NCBI GenBank assembly: GCA_002337005.1
Contig: DDFD01000028.1
Location: forward strand, 1-64,000
Direction: 5' to 3'
DNA length: 64,000 nucleotides
Source: Flavobacteriales bacterium UBA1937
Lineage (GTDB): Bacteria; Bacteroidota; Bacteroidia; Flavobacteriales; Weeksellaceae
Shown here piece by piece: positions 33,551-43,158 of this stretch. Position 1 is the stretch's first letter, and each line of letters starts with the position of its first letter. A program made the position numbers and the translations under genes. The notes beneath the pieces were generated by a model. The model was not told the DNA's origin, made no database searches, and was given only the letters and a program-made list of their open reading frames with translations.

Positions 33551-34783
33551 TTACGCTATATCATTTATTTCTTCAATATTTTGTTTTTTGCCCATTCCTT
33601 CTTCATCAAAAACTTGAATTCTAGAGCTTACATTTAAGATGATACCTAACTGCAAATAGGTGACCAACATAGATGTTCCTCCATAACTTATCAGCGGTAA
33701 AGGCTGTCCTGTTACAGGAATTAGATTGACTGCAACTGCAATATTAACTGCCAATTGTATAAAAATCATAATTCCTAAACTTAGCACCAGTAAACTCCCG
33801 AAAAAAGCGGGCATTTTGCTGGCTATCATTACAATCCTAATCATCATTATAAGATACAAGGTAATGAGGAAAAATGCCCCAATAAAACCGTATTCTTCTA
33901 CAATGATGGCAAAGATAAAATCCGATGCAGACTGTGGAAGCATTTGTTTCAATGCCGATTTCCCAGGTCCTTGTCCGGTAATTCCGCCGTGTACGATGGC
34001 CGCTTTTGCTTGGTTTACCTGATAGTTTTTGGCTTTTACACTTTCGTCTTCTATTTCTGTGGTTTTCTTAGAATTGGTAAATGTTTCTATACGACTCACC
34101 CAAGTATGTACACGTGAACTTCCAATTAAGTCTGTTTTGAGGGCTAAAAACAAAAATATTCCTATGAAAACGGTAGAAATTCCTAAAAATCCTAAAATAT
34201 ATTTTGAAGACAATTGACCGATAACCATTACAATTAAGGAAACCATCAAAATCATCAAAGCGGTAGAACCGTTGTCTTTTGCTACCAAACCAAATACCAA
34301 TAAAACTGGTCCGAAAATGTATAAAATGTTTTCTATTGGCAATCTCTCTCTGGTAATTCTTTTGGTTAAATACCTACACAAGTAAATTATCAACATTAAA
34401 TAGGCAAAACTAGAAGGCTGAAATGAAATGGGCGTTCCTGGGATTTTCAACCATCGGGAAGCAGAGGCTCCGTCTATTTTTTGACCTGCAAACATAGTGA
34501 TTACCAGTAGAATAACCATAATGCCAAGAAGAATGCTGCTCAGTTTACCGATGTATTCGTATTTGAAAGCTCCTGCAATAAATCTCATAATTCCTAAACC
34601 AAGAAATACAAAAATCATATGCTTCACAACGTGACCAGTAGTGGTACCATTGTGAACAATATATTCTAGATTAGAACTAGCTGAATACACGGGAAATACT
34701 GAGAATAAGGAGATTAAAATAATCACCATCCAAAGTACTTTATCGCCTTTTAGCAGTTCAAATTTGCTTTCTTGTTCTTCCAT
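33551..34783 (-). CDS. ftsW: septal SEDS glycosyltransferase FtsW
   Basis: A 410-residue SEDS protein that polymerises septal peptidoglycan with FtsI. About ten TM segments; signature pieces QSASDFIFAIIVEEYGFIGA and TGQPLPLISYGGTSM. The ATG at 34783 is preferred; an in-frame TTG at 34798 lies in heptamer-periodic spacer sequence. It lies 21 bp after murD. Position in the dcw cluster separates it from RodA at 10431. Confidence 0.94.
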   Translation of the reverse strand: MEEQESKFELLKGDKVLWMVIILISLFSVFPVYSASSNLEYIVHNGTTTGHVVKHMIFVFLGLGIMRFIAGAFKYEYIGKLSSILLGIMVILLVITMFAGQKIDGASASRWLKIPGTPISFQPSSFAYLMLIIYLCRYLTKRITRERLPIENILYIFGPVLLVFGLVAKDNGSTALMILMVSLIVMVIGQLSSKYILGFLGISTVFIGIFLFLALKTDLIGSSRVHTWVSRIETFTNSKKTTEIEDESVKAKNYQVNQAKAAIVHGGITGQGPGKSALKQMLPQSASDFIFAIIVEEYGFIGAFFLITLYLIMMIRIVMIASKMPAFFGSLLVLSLGIMIFIQLAVNIAVAVNLIPVTGQPLPLISYGGTSMLVTYLQLGIILNVSSRIQVFDEEGMGKKQNIEEINDIA

Positions 34784-34804
34784 TTCTTTGCTTGCCAATT
34801 GCTA

Positions 34805-36148
34805 TTAGCTTTTTAAAACTTCTTCTTTAAATAATTTTCCTCGATGCTCATAATTGTCAAATAAATCAAAACTTGCACAACAAGGGGATAACAGTACAGC
34901 ATCACCTTTTACTGCAAAAGATTTTGCTGCTTTTACCGCATCTTCTATACTTGCGGTATCTATTATAATTTCTTTTTTGTCTTTGAAAAAATTGATGATT
35001 TTAGAATTGTCTAATCCCATACAAATGATGGCTTTTACTTTCTTTTTTACCAATTCTTCTATTTCGGTGTAGTCATTTCCTTTGTCTTTTCCGCCTACAA
35101 TCCAGACTGTTGGTTGCTTCATACTTTCTAATGCGTAGTAAGTAGCGTTTACGTTGGTTGCTTTGCTGTCGTTAATGTATTTTACACCGTTTATTTCTGC
35201 AAAATTTTCTAATCTGTGCTCTACTGCTTGAAAAGTCATTAGAGAATGTCTAATACTTTCATTGCTGATATTCAGTAATTTACCAGCGATTGAAGCGGCT
35301 AAGCTATTGGCTACATTGTGAGTTCCCATAATAGAAAGTTCATCTATTCTCATAGAAAACTCATCTTGTAGTTTTACATATAACTTTTCACCTTCGGTAT
35401 AACCTCCTTCATTTAGTTTTTCTTTCATTGAGAAAGGAATTTGCTTCACTTTCAAATCTAATTGCTGAAGCAATTTTTGACTCATTTCATCGTCTTTATT
35501 ATAAATGAAATAATTGTCGTTTTCTTGATTTTCGGCAATTCTGAATTTTGCTAAAGCATATTCTTCATAATTGTAATTGTATTGGTCTAAATGGTCTGGG
35601 CTCAAATTCAATAATAATGAAATATATGGTCTAAAATTCTGAATATCATCTAGTTGAAAGCTACTTACTTCTAATACGTAATACTCATAATTCTCTTTAG
35701 CAACTTGCAATGCAAAACTTTTACCAATATTTCCTCCTAAACCTACATTCATATTATCATTTTTCAAAATATGATAAATAAGCGAAGTCGTGGTTGTTTT
35801 TCCGTTACTACCAGTAATAGCGATAATCTTTGCATCGGTAAACTCTGCTCCAAATTCAATCTCAGAAGAAAGTCTAATACCTTTAGCTTTAATTTTTTGA
35901 ATCATTTCAGCTTTCTTAGGAATACCAGGAGATTTGATAATCCAATCTGCTGCCAAAATCCTTTCTTCATTGTGGTTTTTTTCCTCAAATTCGATGGCGT
36001 TTTCCTCTAAAATCTTTTTGTAATTCTCTTTAATTTCTCCTTTATCCGAAAGAAAAACTTCCAGACCTTTGGTTTTAGCCAAAATAGCAGCTCCTACACC
36101 GCTTTCGCCACCACCTAGAATTACAACTTTTAAATTTTCTTTGCTCAT
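34805..36148 (-). CDS. murD: UDP-MurNAc-L-alanine:D-glutamate ligase
   Basis: A 447-residue Mur ligase adding D-Glu. The N-terminal domain begins VVILGGGESGVGAAILA, the P-loop is ITGSNGKTTTTSLIYH, and NDSKATN plus LLSPCCASFDLFDNYEHRG mark the C-terminal part. Normal length. The stop and the ftsW spacer form heptamer-periodic sequence (AGCTAAT, AGCAATT, GGCAAGC on the minus strand). Confidence 0.97.
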   Translation of the reverse strand: MSKENLKVVILGGGESGVGAAILAKTKGLEVFLSDKGEIKENYKKILEENAIEFEEKNHNEERILAADWIIKSPGIPKKAEMIQKIKAKGIRLSSEIEFGAEFTDAKIIAITGSNGKTTTTSLIYHILKNDNMNVGLGGNIGKSFALQVAKENYEYYVLEVSSFQLDDIQNFRPYISLLLNLSPDHLDQYNYNYEEYALAKFRIAENQENDNYFIYNKDDEMSQKLLQQLDLKVKQIPFSMKEKLNEGGYTEGEKLYVKLQDEFSMRIDELSIMGTHNVANSLAASIAGKLLNISNESIRHSLMTFQAVEHRLENFAEINGVKYINDSKATNVNATYYALESMKQPTVWIVGGKDKGNDYTEIEELVKKKVKAIICMGLDNSKIINFFKDKKEIIIDTASIEDAVKAAKSFAVKGDAVLLSPCCASFDLFDNYEHRGKLFKEEVLKS

Positions 36149-36233
36149 ATTATTTTTGTTTGAAATGGCTTGATGCAGTTTGAAAAGTTAGATTTTCAAT
36201 TCTTTGTCATCTTCCAAACATTTATTTTTTTGG

Positions 36234-37475
36234 TTATCTTATTTTCAGGGTAATTAGACAGATAATGGCAAGCATAACTCCTAGAATTATCATTCTGTTT
36301 ACGATTTTACTCTCATGGAAACCATCTAATTGATAATGATGGTGTAGCGGAGACATCTTAAACAATCTATTATTCTGAGCGTATTCTATGCCGTATTTTC
36401 TTTTTCTATATTTAAAAACAGCTACCTGAAGCATTACGGATAAATTTTCGATAAGAAAAATACCACAAAGTACAGGGATTAATAATTCTTTTCTTAGAAT
36501 AATTGCCAAAACTGCTATTACACCGCCCAACATTAAACTGCCAGTATCTCCCATAAAAACCTGTGCAGGATAAGTATTGTACCAAAAAAAACCAATAGTA
36601 GCGCCAATTAAAGCTACCGCAAAAATGGTGGTTTCGCCCATATTTGGTAAGAACATAATGTTAAGATAATCTGCGAAAATAATATTACCAGATAAGTAGG
36701 CAAAAAGAGCTAGTGTTCCTAAAATGACGACACTGGTTCCTGAAGCTAGACCGTCTATTCCGTCTGTGATGTTGGCACCATTAGAAACCGCAGTTACGAT
36801 AAAAATAACCAAAGGAATAAATACCACCCATGCCCATTCATTTTGTTGCTCTTCGTTCATCCAAAATAGAATCTTGCTGTAATCAAATTCATTGTTTTTC
36901 ATAAACGGAACGGTAGAGATGGTTTCTTTTTGAGCAGGAGCAAAGTTTTGAGCAGCATTATTTCTGTTAACAAATTGTGCATCTGCATATTTTCTCTTGA
37001 TGGTAATATCTGGGTGAAAATACATGGTTACCCCTACGATTAAACCTAAACCAACCTGACCAATAATTTTAAAAATTCCACTTAGTCCGTCTTTATTTTT
37101 CTTTATTTTTTTGAGATAATCATCTATAAAACCTATGGCGCCCATCCAAACCATTGAAACCAATAACAAAACAATATATACATTGGTAATTCTGGTAAAT
37201 AATAATACAGGAATAATGGTTGCAAAAATAATAATGAAACCTCCCATGGTAGGTGTTCCCTCTTTTTGTTTTTGCCCTTGTAAGCCTAGGTCTCTTACCA
37301 ATTCTCCCATTTGTTTATTTCTAAGAAAATTGATGATTCTTTTACCATAAACTAAGGCAATGACTAAAGATAACAAAACGGCCATTGCAGCTCTGAAAGA
37401 AATATATTTCAGTAAATGCAATCCTGGAATGTCTATTCCGTGGTTCGTGAGGTATTCGTATAGGTAGTATAGCAT
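36234..37475 (-). CDS. mraY: phospho-MurNAc-pentapeptide translocase MraY
   Basis: A 413-residue polytopic enzyme transferring phospho-MurNAc-pentapeptide to undecaprenyl phosphate to form lipid I. Catalytic motifs: FIDDYLKK (Asp pair), NITDGIDGLASG, and the C-terminal MSPLHHHYQLDG histidine triad region. It has an extra loop (about 190-225) compared with the 360-residue enterobacterial enzyme, common in Bacteroidetes. AAATCTA heptamers lie in the spacer just upstream of its ATG. Confidence 0.97.
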   Translation of the reverse strand: MLYYLYEYLTNHGIDIPGLHLLKYISFRAAMAVLLSLVIALVYGKRIINFLRNKQMGELVRDLGLQGQKQKEGTPTMGGFIIIFATIIPVLLFTRITNVYIVLLLVSMVWMGAIGFIDDYLKKIKKNKDGLSGIFKIIGQVGLGLIVGVTMYFHPDITIKRKYADAQFVNRNNAAQNFAPAQKETISTVPFMKNNEFDYSKILFWMNEEQQNEWAWVVFIPLVIFIVTAVSNGANITDGIDGLASGTSVVILGTLALFAYLSGNIIFADYLNIMFLPNMGETTIFAVALIGATIGFFWYNTYPAQVFMGDTGSLMLGGVIAVLAIILRKELLIPVLCGIFLIENLSVMLQVAVFKYRKRKYGIEYAQNNRLFKMSPLHHHYQLDGFHESKIVNRMIILGVMLAIICLITLKIR

Positions 37476-37546
37476 AATTTCAAAAATTTTAGATGTTAGA
37501 TTTTAGATTTTAGATGTTTGAAGACATATAAAATCCTCATCAAAAA

Positions 37547-39007
37547 TTACTTGCTCATCAATTTATATAATTCTACAATCGTTTCTTTATCATCAAAATG
37601 ATGTTTTACACCATTAATTTCTTGGTATGTTTCGTGACCTTTTCCAGCAACGAGAACAATATCTTTGGGTTCGGCAAATTTTATAGCCATTTTTATCGCT
37701 TCTTTTCTATCTGGTATTACCGTGAACTTGCTGAAATTCTGCGGTTCTACACCCGCTTCAATTTCTTTGATAATTTCCGTAGGATTTTCCGTTCTAGGAT
37801 TATCCGTAGTGATAATTGCCAACGTAGATTTTCTTGTTGCAATTTTTCCCATTTCTGGGCGTTTTGCGTGATCTCTGTCGCCACCACAACCGAAAACAGT
37901 AATTAATCTTTCGTTTTTGGTGCGAATTTCGTTGATGGAATCTAAAATATTTTCTAGTGCATCAGGAGTGTGAGCGTAATCTACCACGAAAAAAATTCCG
38001 CCGTCAGATTTCAAAGTTTCAAATCTTCCGTTCACTCTTTTTAAGGTAGAAATTGCTTGTAAAACCTCTTCTTCATTAAAACCTAATTCTACAGCAATGG
38101 CAAAAGCCAACAATAAATTATAAACGTTGAATTTCCCAGTTAAAGTCGTCCAAAATTCTTTAGTATTGAAATTCAAAAGCATTCCGTTGAAATCAACTTC
38201 CAAAACTTTGCCGTGATAATCTGCCAATGTTTTCAAAGCGTAAGATTTTTTCTTTGCTTTGGTGTTTTGAAGCATTACATTGCCGTTTTTGTCATCAATA
38301 TTGGTAATTGCAATGGCTGTTTCTGGCAATTCGTCAAAAAATCTTTTTTTGGTTTTTAAATATTCATCAAAAGTTTTATGATAATCCAAATGATCATGCG
38401 TAAGATTGGTAAAACCTGCTACTGTAAAATGCAAACCTTCAATCCTATCCTGGTGAATTCCGTGCGAAGAAACTTCCATAAAAGCAAATTCGCAGCCTTT
38501 TTCTACTGCTTTTGCCAACATTTGATTGAGACGAATGACATCTGGCGTAGTGTGTGTAGAAGGAATAATTTCGTCACCAATTCTATATTCTACGGTAGAA
38601 ATTAATGCAGATTGATACCCTAAATTTTTAAAAATATCAAAAAGTAGAGTAGAAGCTGTGGTTTTTCCGTTGGTGCCTGTAATCCCAATTAGTTTTAGGT
38701 TTTCTGAAGGATTTCCATAGAAATTGGCGGCTAATTTACCTAGTGTTTTAGAAGAATTTTTAACTTGAATATAATTAATTCCGTCAACTAAATTTTCTGG
38801 TAAAACTTCGCAAACAATAGTTTTTGCTCCTTTTTCAATCGCTGAAGAAATGTAAGAATGTCCATCTGAAACCACACCTTTAATGGCAACATAGAGCGAA
38901 CCTTCGGTAACTTTTCTGCTATCGAAAACAAGTTCTGTAACTTCTGAATTTAAGTTTCCAAAAGTTTCTAAAACTGGGATTTTATGTAATAATTCTTGTA
39001 AAATCAT
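37547..39007 (-). CDS. murE: UDP-MurNAc-tripeptide synthetase MurE (meso-diaminopimelate type)
   Basis: A 486-residue Mur ligase adding the third stem residue. The P-loop is GTNGKTT (111-117). DNPR at 402-405 is the motif that selects meso-diaminopimelate over lysine, so the peptidoglycan is predicted to be of the DAP type, as usual for Bacteroidetes. It directly follows ftsI (1-bp gap) and is separated from mraY by 71 bp of TTTAGAT-like repeat. Confidence 0.96.
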   Translation of the reverse strand: MILQELLHKIPVLETFGNLNSEVTELVFDSRKVTEGSLYVAIKGVVSDGHSYISSAIEKGAKTIVCEVLPENLVDGINYIQVKNSSKTLGKLAANFYGNPSENLKLIGITGTNGKTTASTLLFDIFKNLGYQSALISTVEYRIGDEIIPSTHTTPDVIRLNQMLAKAVEKGCEFAFMEVSSHGIHQDRIEGLHFTVAGFTNLTHDHLDYHKTFDEYLKTKKRFFDELPETAIAITNIDDKNGNVMLQNTKAKKKSYALKTLADYHGKVLEVDFNGMLLNFNTKEFWTTLTGKFNVYNLLLAFAIAVELGFNEEEVLQAISTLKRVNGRFETLKSDGGIFFVVDYAHTPDALENILDSINEIRTKNERLITVFGCGGDRDHAKRPEMGKIATRKSTLAIITTDNPRTENPTEIIKEIEAGVEPQNFSKFTVIPDRKEAIKMAIKFAEPKDIVLVAGKGHETYQEINGVKHHFDDKETIVELYKLMSK

Positions 39008-39008
39008 T

Positions 39009-41036
39009 TTAATTTTGTAACTCTAAATAAATTCTTTGGTTTTTATGAATTACACTTCCTTCTTCGGGAAATTGGTTTTTAATTTTTCCTACGCCTTTGT
39101 AATCTACTCTATAACCCAAATTTTCTAATTGAGGGATTACATTTTTGCCCATTAATCCTTTCAAGTTGGGTAAAACTCCTCCTTTTAATTCCACTTTTAC
39201 AGTGGGTTGCATCATTTTTCTAAGATCAACTTTTTTATTGGTAAGCATTTCTTTTTCAACGTTTAACGGTGTTTTAAGGAATACTTTTCCTGCAATTTCT
39301 TTAAAAATTGGTGCGGCAACTTTAGCTCCAGAATAACCAATAGCTGTATTGGGCTGATTAATCATTACATAGCACGTATATTTTGGATTATCTGCTGGGA
39401 AAAATCCTGCAAAAGCAGCTTGATACTTCCCTGAACTTTTCCAGTATTCAAACCTTGCGGTTCCTGTTTTTCCTGCCAATTTTATATTTGGGGTGTAGAT
39501 ACTTTTTGCCGTTCCTTTTTCTACGGTCTTGGTGAGCATTTTTGTCATTAATTCTATAGCTTCAGTAGATGCCATTTTATCTACCAAAACTTCTGGCTCT
39601 GCCTGATATTCTATTTTTCCGTCTTTTACAATTTTTTCTATAAATAGAGGTTTTACCATTTTGCCTTTATTGGCAATGCCGTTGTAAAAAGTAGCTAGTT
39701 GCAAAATGCTAAACCTAGAAGAGTAACCATATGCTAGAGAAGCCAATGCTCCTTTGCTCCATTTTTTATTTTCTGGCGTCACGATGGATGGTGTTGCAAT
39801 GCCTGGAAGTTCTATTTTCATTTTGTCAAAAAGTTTCCATTTTTTAAAATGTTTTATAAAAACTTGAGGATCGTTACCATAGTACTTTGTAATAAGTTTA
39901 GAAGCACCTACGTTACTAGATTCTGCCAAAACATCACTTATATCATAAATTCCGTTTCCTTTTACGTGAGAATCAGACATCGCTAAATCAAAATACCTCC
40001 ATTTTCCGTTTCCTACGTTTACAGTGGTGCTTTCATCTATAAAACCATCATCCATAGCAGCAAGAAGAGACACTGTTTTGAAAGTAGAACCAGGCTCTGT
40101 AGCATCTTTTAGAGAATAATTATAAGCATCTACGTATTTTACTTCATCGTCTTTTCCTTCTTTTCTTAGATTTACCATTGCTCTTATTTTGCCAGTTTCT
40201 GTTTCCATTACCAAAACAGAACCGTGGTCTGCTTCGAAATGAATAAGCTGTTTTTCTAGAGCAGAGTGTGCAATATCTTGAATTCTTAAATCTATAGTGG
40301 TATAAACATCTTTACCATCAATAGGTTCTTTTACCTTCCAGTAATCTATTGGTTTCCATTGAGATGAGTTTACTCTTTGTTCGTATCTAGTGCCATCTGT
40401 GCCGGATAAAAATTTACTAAAAGCACCTTCTAGACCTCCTTTTCCTCGTTCGTCATCCATTCCTATGGTTCCAGCACCAATTTGCGCTGTCGCCAATTCT
40501 CTTTTATAATTTCTTTCGATGATAAGGCATCTATTTTTCTTAAACTTTCCTGTTTTTTTATCTTCTTTGCTAAATATTGGGAACTTTTTAATCCTATCAT
40601 ATTGGTCAAAATCTAGACCTTTTACCAATGCATAGTATTGATTTTCTTTTTTTCTTTGTTCGTCAAATATTTTTCTGTAGTGAGCTCTAGGTTTTCCAAA
40701 CATTCTGCTAAGAGAATCGGTAAGTTTACCAATATGATTGGTGTATGTAGTGTCTTTGATGGTTTTAAAATCTACATAGATATCATATCTCATAACGGTA
40801 GTTGCCAAAATAGAACCGTCTGCTGCAAAAAGATTACCTCTAGCTGCTTTTAGTTTGGCTTCTCTGTAATTATTGCTGATGAAGTTTTTCTCAATACTAT
40901 CTACATTGGTATGTTGTAGAAAGAAAATTCTTCCTAAGAAAACTATAAATACGATGAAAGCTACCCCTGCAAAAAGGTAACCCCATTTTAGTGCTTTGGA
41001 GCGTTTGTTATCGTATTCATTAATTTTGGTTGCCAT
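39009..41036 (-). CDS. ftsI: septal transpeptidase FtsI (PBP3) with PASTA domain
   Basis: A 675-residue class B PBP. TM anchor at residues 18-40; dimerisation domain; transpeptidase motifs Ser317 in PGSTFK, SSN at 373-375 and KTG at 523-525. A C-terminal PASTA domain starts near residue 615 (LPNLKGLMGKNVIPQLENLG), a feature of Bacteroidetes and Gram-positive homologues that is absent from E. coli FtsI. It cross-links septal peptidoglycan with FtsW. Its start overlaps ftsL by 17 bp. Confidence 0.96.
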   Translation of the reverse strand: MATKINEYDNKRSKALKWGYLFAGVAFIVFIVFLGRIFFLQHTNVDSIEKNFISNNYREAKLKAARGNLFAADGSILATTVMRYDIYVDFKTIKDTTYTNHIGKLTDSLSRMFGKPRAHYRKIFDEQRKKENQYYALVKGLDFDQYDRIKKFPIFSKEDKKTGKFKKNRCLIIERNYKRELATAQIGAGTIGMDDERGKGGLEGAFSKFLSGTDGTRYEQRVNSSQWKPIDYWKVKEPIDGKDVYTTIDLRIQDIAHSALEKQLIHFEADHGSVLVMETETGKIRAMVNLRKEGKDDEVKYVDAYNYSLKDATEPGSTFKTVSLLAAMDDGFIDESTTVNVGNGKWRYFDLAMSDSHVKGNGIYDISDVLAESSNVGASKLITKYYGNDPQVFIKHFKKWKLFDKMKIELPGIATPSIVTPENKKWSKGALASLAYGYSSRFSILQLATFYNGIANKGKMVKPLFIEKIVKDGKIEYQAEPEVLVDKMASTEAIELMTKMLTKTVEKGTAKSIYTPNIKLAGKTGTARFEYWKSSGKYQAAFAGFFPADNPKYTCYVMINQPNTAIGYSGAKVAAPIFKEIAGKVFLKTPLNVEKEMLTNKKVDLRKMMQPTVKVELKGGVLPNLKGLMGKNVIPQLENLGYRVDYKGVGKIKNQFPEEGSVIHKNQRIYLELQN

Positions 41037-41394
41037 TCTTCTGTATGCTGTCTAATTTTATTAAGAGTTTATGCGGATGATTTTCTAGTGATACTAAGGA
41101 ATCTCCTTCCATTTCTTTGCTTAGTTCAGATTCCATTTTTACTTTAATGAGTCTGCTTTGTGCATAGGCGTTTCTAGATTTAAACTCTTCTGCCTGTTCT
41201 TTTAATTGGTTTACTTTTTCTATTTTTTTGCTTACCAAATGGTTGCTGTAGATCATAATCATCATCAAAGCGAAAATCAACAAGAAATATTTGTAATGAA
41301 CTTTTACTTCATCACGATTCAAGAAATTTCCTTTAACAATGTCTAGAAAAGTAAGTTTCTTTTTTGGTTTATTATATGTTGCTCTTTTTGCCAT
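41020..41394 (-). CDS. FtsL-like division protein
   Basis: A 124-residue bitopic protein: basic cytoplasmic tail (AKRATYNKPKKKL), one TM (about 37-55, YFLLIFALMMIMIYSNHLV) and a coiled coil (56-105). Size, topology and position between rsmH and ftsI fit FtsL, which activates FtsWI with FtsB; sequence identity in this family is minimal. The ATG at 41394 is preferred over an upstream TTG at 41454 because the stretch between is low-complexity CAACTATCAACT-like spacer. Confidence 0.8.
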   Translation of the reverse strand: MAKRATYNKPKKKLTFLDIVKGNFLNRDEVKVHYKYFLLIFALMMIMIYSNHLVSKKIEKVNQLKEQAEEFKSRNAYAQSRLIKVKMESELSKEMEGDSLVSLENHPHKLLIKLDSIQKNGNQN

Positions 41395-41471
41395 ATTTGG
41401 TTGTCTGTTTTTGGTTGATAGTTGATAGTCATTGTGCAAACAACTGACAACCATTAACCATCAACTAAAAA

Positions 41472-42365
41472 CTATAATTTTATTCCCACTCTCATTTTAG
41501 CGCTTCTTGCTCTAGAGTTTTGTTCTATTTCTTCTACCGTTGGTATTATGGCTTTGCTTTTTAATAATTCAAAAGCTTTAGCGTAATTACCATAGATGTC
41601 TCTTTGTGGTTCGCCTTCAAACATTCCGTTTTTTAAAAATCTTTTGACTAAACGGTCTTCTAAAGAATGGTAAGAAATAATCACTAATCTTCCTTCTTTT
41701 TTCAAAATGTTATAAGATTGCTGAAGCATTTCTTTCAAAACATCCAATTCCTGATTAACTTCTATTCTTATTGCCTGAAAAACTTGCGCAAAGAATTTGT
41801 TTTGTTTAAAATGAGGAATGTAGCTGAAGATTTTTTTAAGATCTTCTGTTGTATTTATTTTTTTGTCTTTTCTGTAATGTACAATTTCTCTTGCCAATTT
41901 TCTAGCTTCTCTTAGTTCGCCATAATAATAAAAAAGGTCTGCCAATTGTTCTTCTTCATAATCATTAATCACTTTTTTGGCATCTAAACCTTGTAGTACA
42001 TTCATCCTCATATCTAGCGGCGCATCACTTCTGGTAGAAAAACCACGTTCTGCTGCATCAAATTGATGAGATGATACTCCCAAATCTCCTAAAACACCAT
42101 CTACACTAGAAATCCCAAACATTAATAATGAATTTTCTAAAAATCTAAAATTCTGATTGATGAGGGTAAATCTTTCATCATCTATAGAATTATTAAGTGC
42201 GTCTAAATCTTGATCAAAGCTGTATAGTTTACCTTTATCTGAAAGTCTTTTTAGGATTTCTCTAGAGTGTCCGCCTCCTCCGAAAGTTACATCTACGTAA
42301 ATTCCGTCAGGATTGGTAATGAGAGCATCTATGCTTTCGTGTAATAAAACAGGATTGTGGTACAT
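41472..42365 (-). CDS. rsmH: 16S rRNA (cytosine-1402 N4)-methyltransferase
   Basis: A 297-residue SAM-dependent enzyme methylating C1402 in the ribosomal P site. YVDVTFGGGGHSREIL is the SAM loop, GVLGDLGVSSHQFD and ERGFSTRSDAPLDMRM are diagnostic, and ISYHSLEDRLVKRF lies near the C-terminus. Five perfect TAGATTT heptamers occupy the sequence from 5 nt upstream of the ATG, where a ribosome-binding site would be. Confidence 0.97.
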   Translation of the reverse strand: MYHNPVLLHESIDALITNPDGIYVDVTFGGGGHSREILKRLSDKGKLYSFDQDLDALNNSIDDERFTLINQNFRFLENSLLMFGISSVDGVLGDLGVSSHQFDAAERGFSTRSDAPLDMRMNVLQGLDAKKVINDYEEEQLADLFYYYGELREARKLAREIVHYRKDKKINTTEDLKKIFSYIPHFKQNKFFAQVFQAIRIEVNQELDVLKEMLQQSYNILKKEGRLVIISYHSLEDRLVKRFLKNGMFEGEPQRDIYGNYAKAFELLKSKAIIPTVEEIEQNSRARSAKMRVGIKL

Positions 42366-42369
42366 ATTC

Positions 42370-42404
42370 TAGATTTTAGATTTTAGATTTTAGATTTTAG
42401 ATTT
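42370..42404. repeat. heptamer tandem repeat (TAGATTT)5 before rsmH
   Basis: Five perfect copies of the 7-bp unit lie head to tail, 4 bp upstream of the rsmH start codon. Copy-number change would alter leader length without touching coding sequence. Confidence 0.95.
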
Positions 42405-42445
42405 GCTACTTCTTACATCTTCGAATTTAAAATCTGTTTTATTTA

Positions 42446-42904
42446 TTATTCAAAGTCAATTTCTCCCATTACTTCCTCTGTTAGTTTCCCGAAATCTGCT
42501 TCATTGGTTGCAATTACTTTTTCGTATGCGTCTTTGTCCCAAATTTCGAATAGTTCACCAGCGCCAGAAATTACAATTTCTTTATTGAGATTGGCAAACT
42601 GCTTTAGGTCTTTCGGGATTAAGATTCTTTCAGAAGAATCTAGCTCTACATTTTTTACACCTGCGGTAAACATTCTTATGAAATCTGCATTTTTCTTTAC
42701 AAATCGGTTGAGACCGTTTATTTTTTTCATCAGGTTTTCCCAAGGTTTCATAGGATAAACTTCTAAGCAATTTTGGAACACAGAACGTTTGACCACAAAG
42801 TTCTTATCGTCAGAACTTTGTAGCAACTTAACTAATGACGAAGGAAGCTTTAATCTGCCTTTGTCATCAATCTTGCATTCATATGTTTCATAGAAATTCA
42901 TCAT
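42446..42904 (-). CDS. mraZ: transcriptional regulator MraZ
   Basis: A 152-residue AbrB/SpoVT-like regulator made of two tandem MraZ domains: FYETYECKIDDKGRLKLPSSL at the start and VELDSSERILIPKDLKQFA in the middle. It binds direct repeats upstream of its own gene and controls the dcw operon. A start at 42904 or 42901 (ATGATG) is possible; an in-frame TTG at 42913 lies inside the promoter and is excluded. Two GTGGGA boxes, 10 bp apart, lie 34-49 bp upstream. Confidence 0.95.
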   Translation of the reverse strand: MMNFYETYECKIDDKGRLKLPSSLVKLLQSSDDKNFVVKRSVFQNCLEVYPMKPWENLMKKINGLNRFVKKNADFIRMFTAGVKNVELDSSERILIPKDLKQFANLNKEIVISGAGELFEIWDKDAYEKVIATNEADFGKLTEEVMGEIDFE

Positions 42905-42910
42905 TTGGAG

Positions 42911-42918
42911 CAAATTTA
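42911..42918 (-). promoter_or_regulatory. -7 element of the dcw operon
   Basis: The minus strand reads TAAATTTG, 6 nt before the first possible ATG, predicting an almost leaderless mraZ transcript. Confidence 0.6.
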
Positions 42919-42937
42919 TATATTATTTTCTAAAATT

Positions 42938-42953
42938 TCCCACTTTTTCCCAC
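42938..42953 (-). promoter_or_regulatory. MraZ operator: two GTGGGA direct repeats
   Basis: On the minus strand GTGGGA occurs at 42953-42948 and 42943-42938, exactly one helical turn (10 bp) apart, just upstream of the -7 element. This matches known MraZ boxes (TGGGN repeats with 10-bp period). No third full repeat is present. Confidence 0.8.
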
Positions 42954-43133
42954 TTTTGTGGTTAATGTTGATAACTTTTTACTGTTGATGGTGATTGTAG
43001 GTAATTAATTGATAGTAAAATACTTAGTTGGTTTTTATAAATGACAAGTGATTGATTTTCAAAAAAAAGAAACCAAGAGTAAAAAATGAAAAGATTAGCA
43101 TTAAATAAACATTCAATTAATCTTAAATTTTGT

Positions 43134-43141
43134 ATTTTTGC
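43134..43141 (+). promoter_or_regulatory. -7 element of the hydrolase gene
   Basis: TATTTTTG fits TAnnTTTG. An in-frame TTG at 43138 falls within it, so the ATG at 43159 is the start. Confidence 0.55.
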
Positions 43142-43158
43142 GAGATACACGTCATTTT

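Noticed and set aside
32464..33551. Insertion-sequence ends or target duplications flanking tcmP-DUF5131
   Set aside because: I looked at both junctions and saw only the 4-bp and 15-bp gene spacers, with no inverted or direct repeats.
42962..43150. 62-codon minus-strand frame between mraZ and the hydrolase gene
   Set aside because: It overlaps the hydrolase promoter, has no ribosome or promoter signal, and its composition is what AT-rich non-coding DNA gives by chance.
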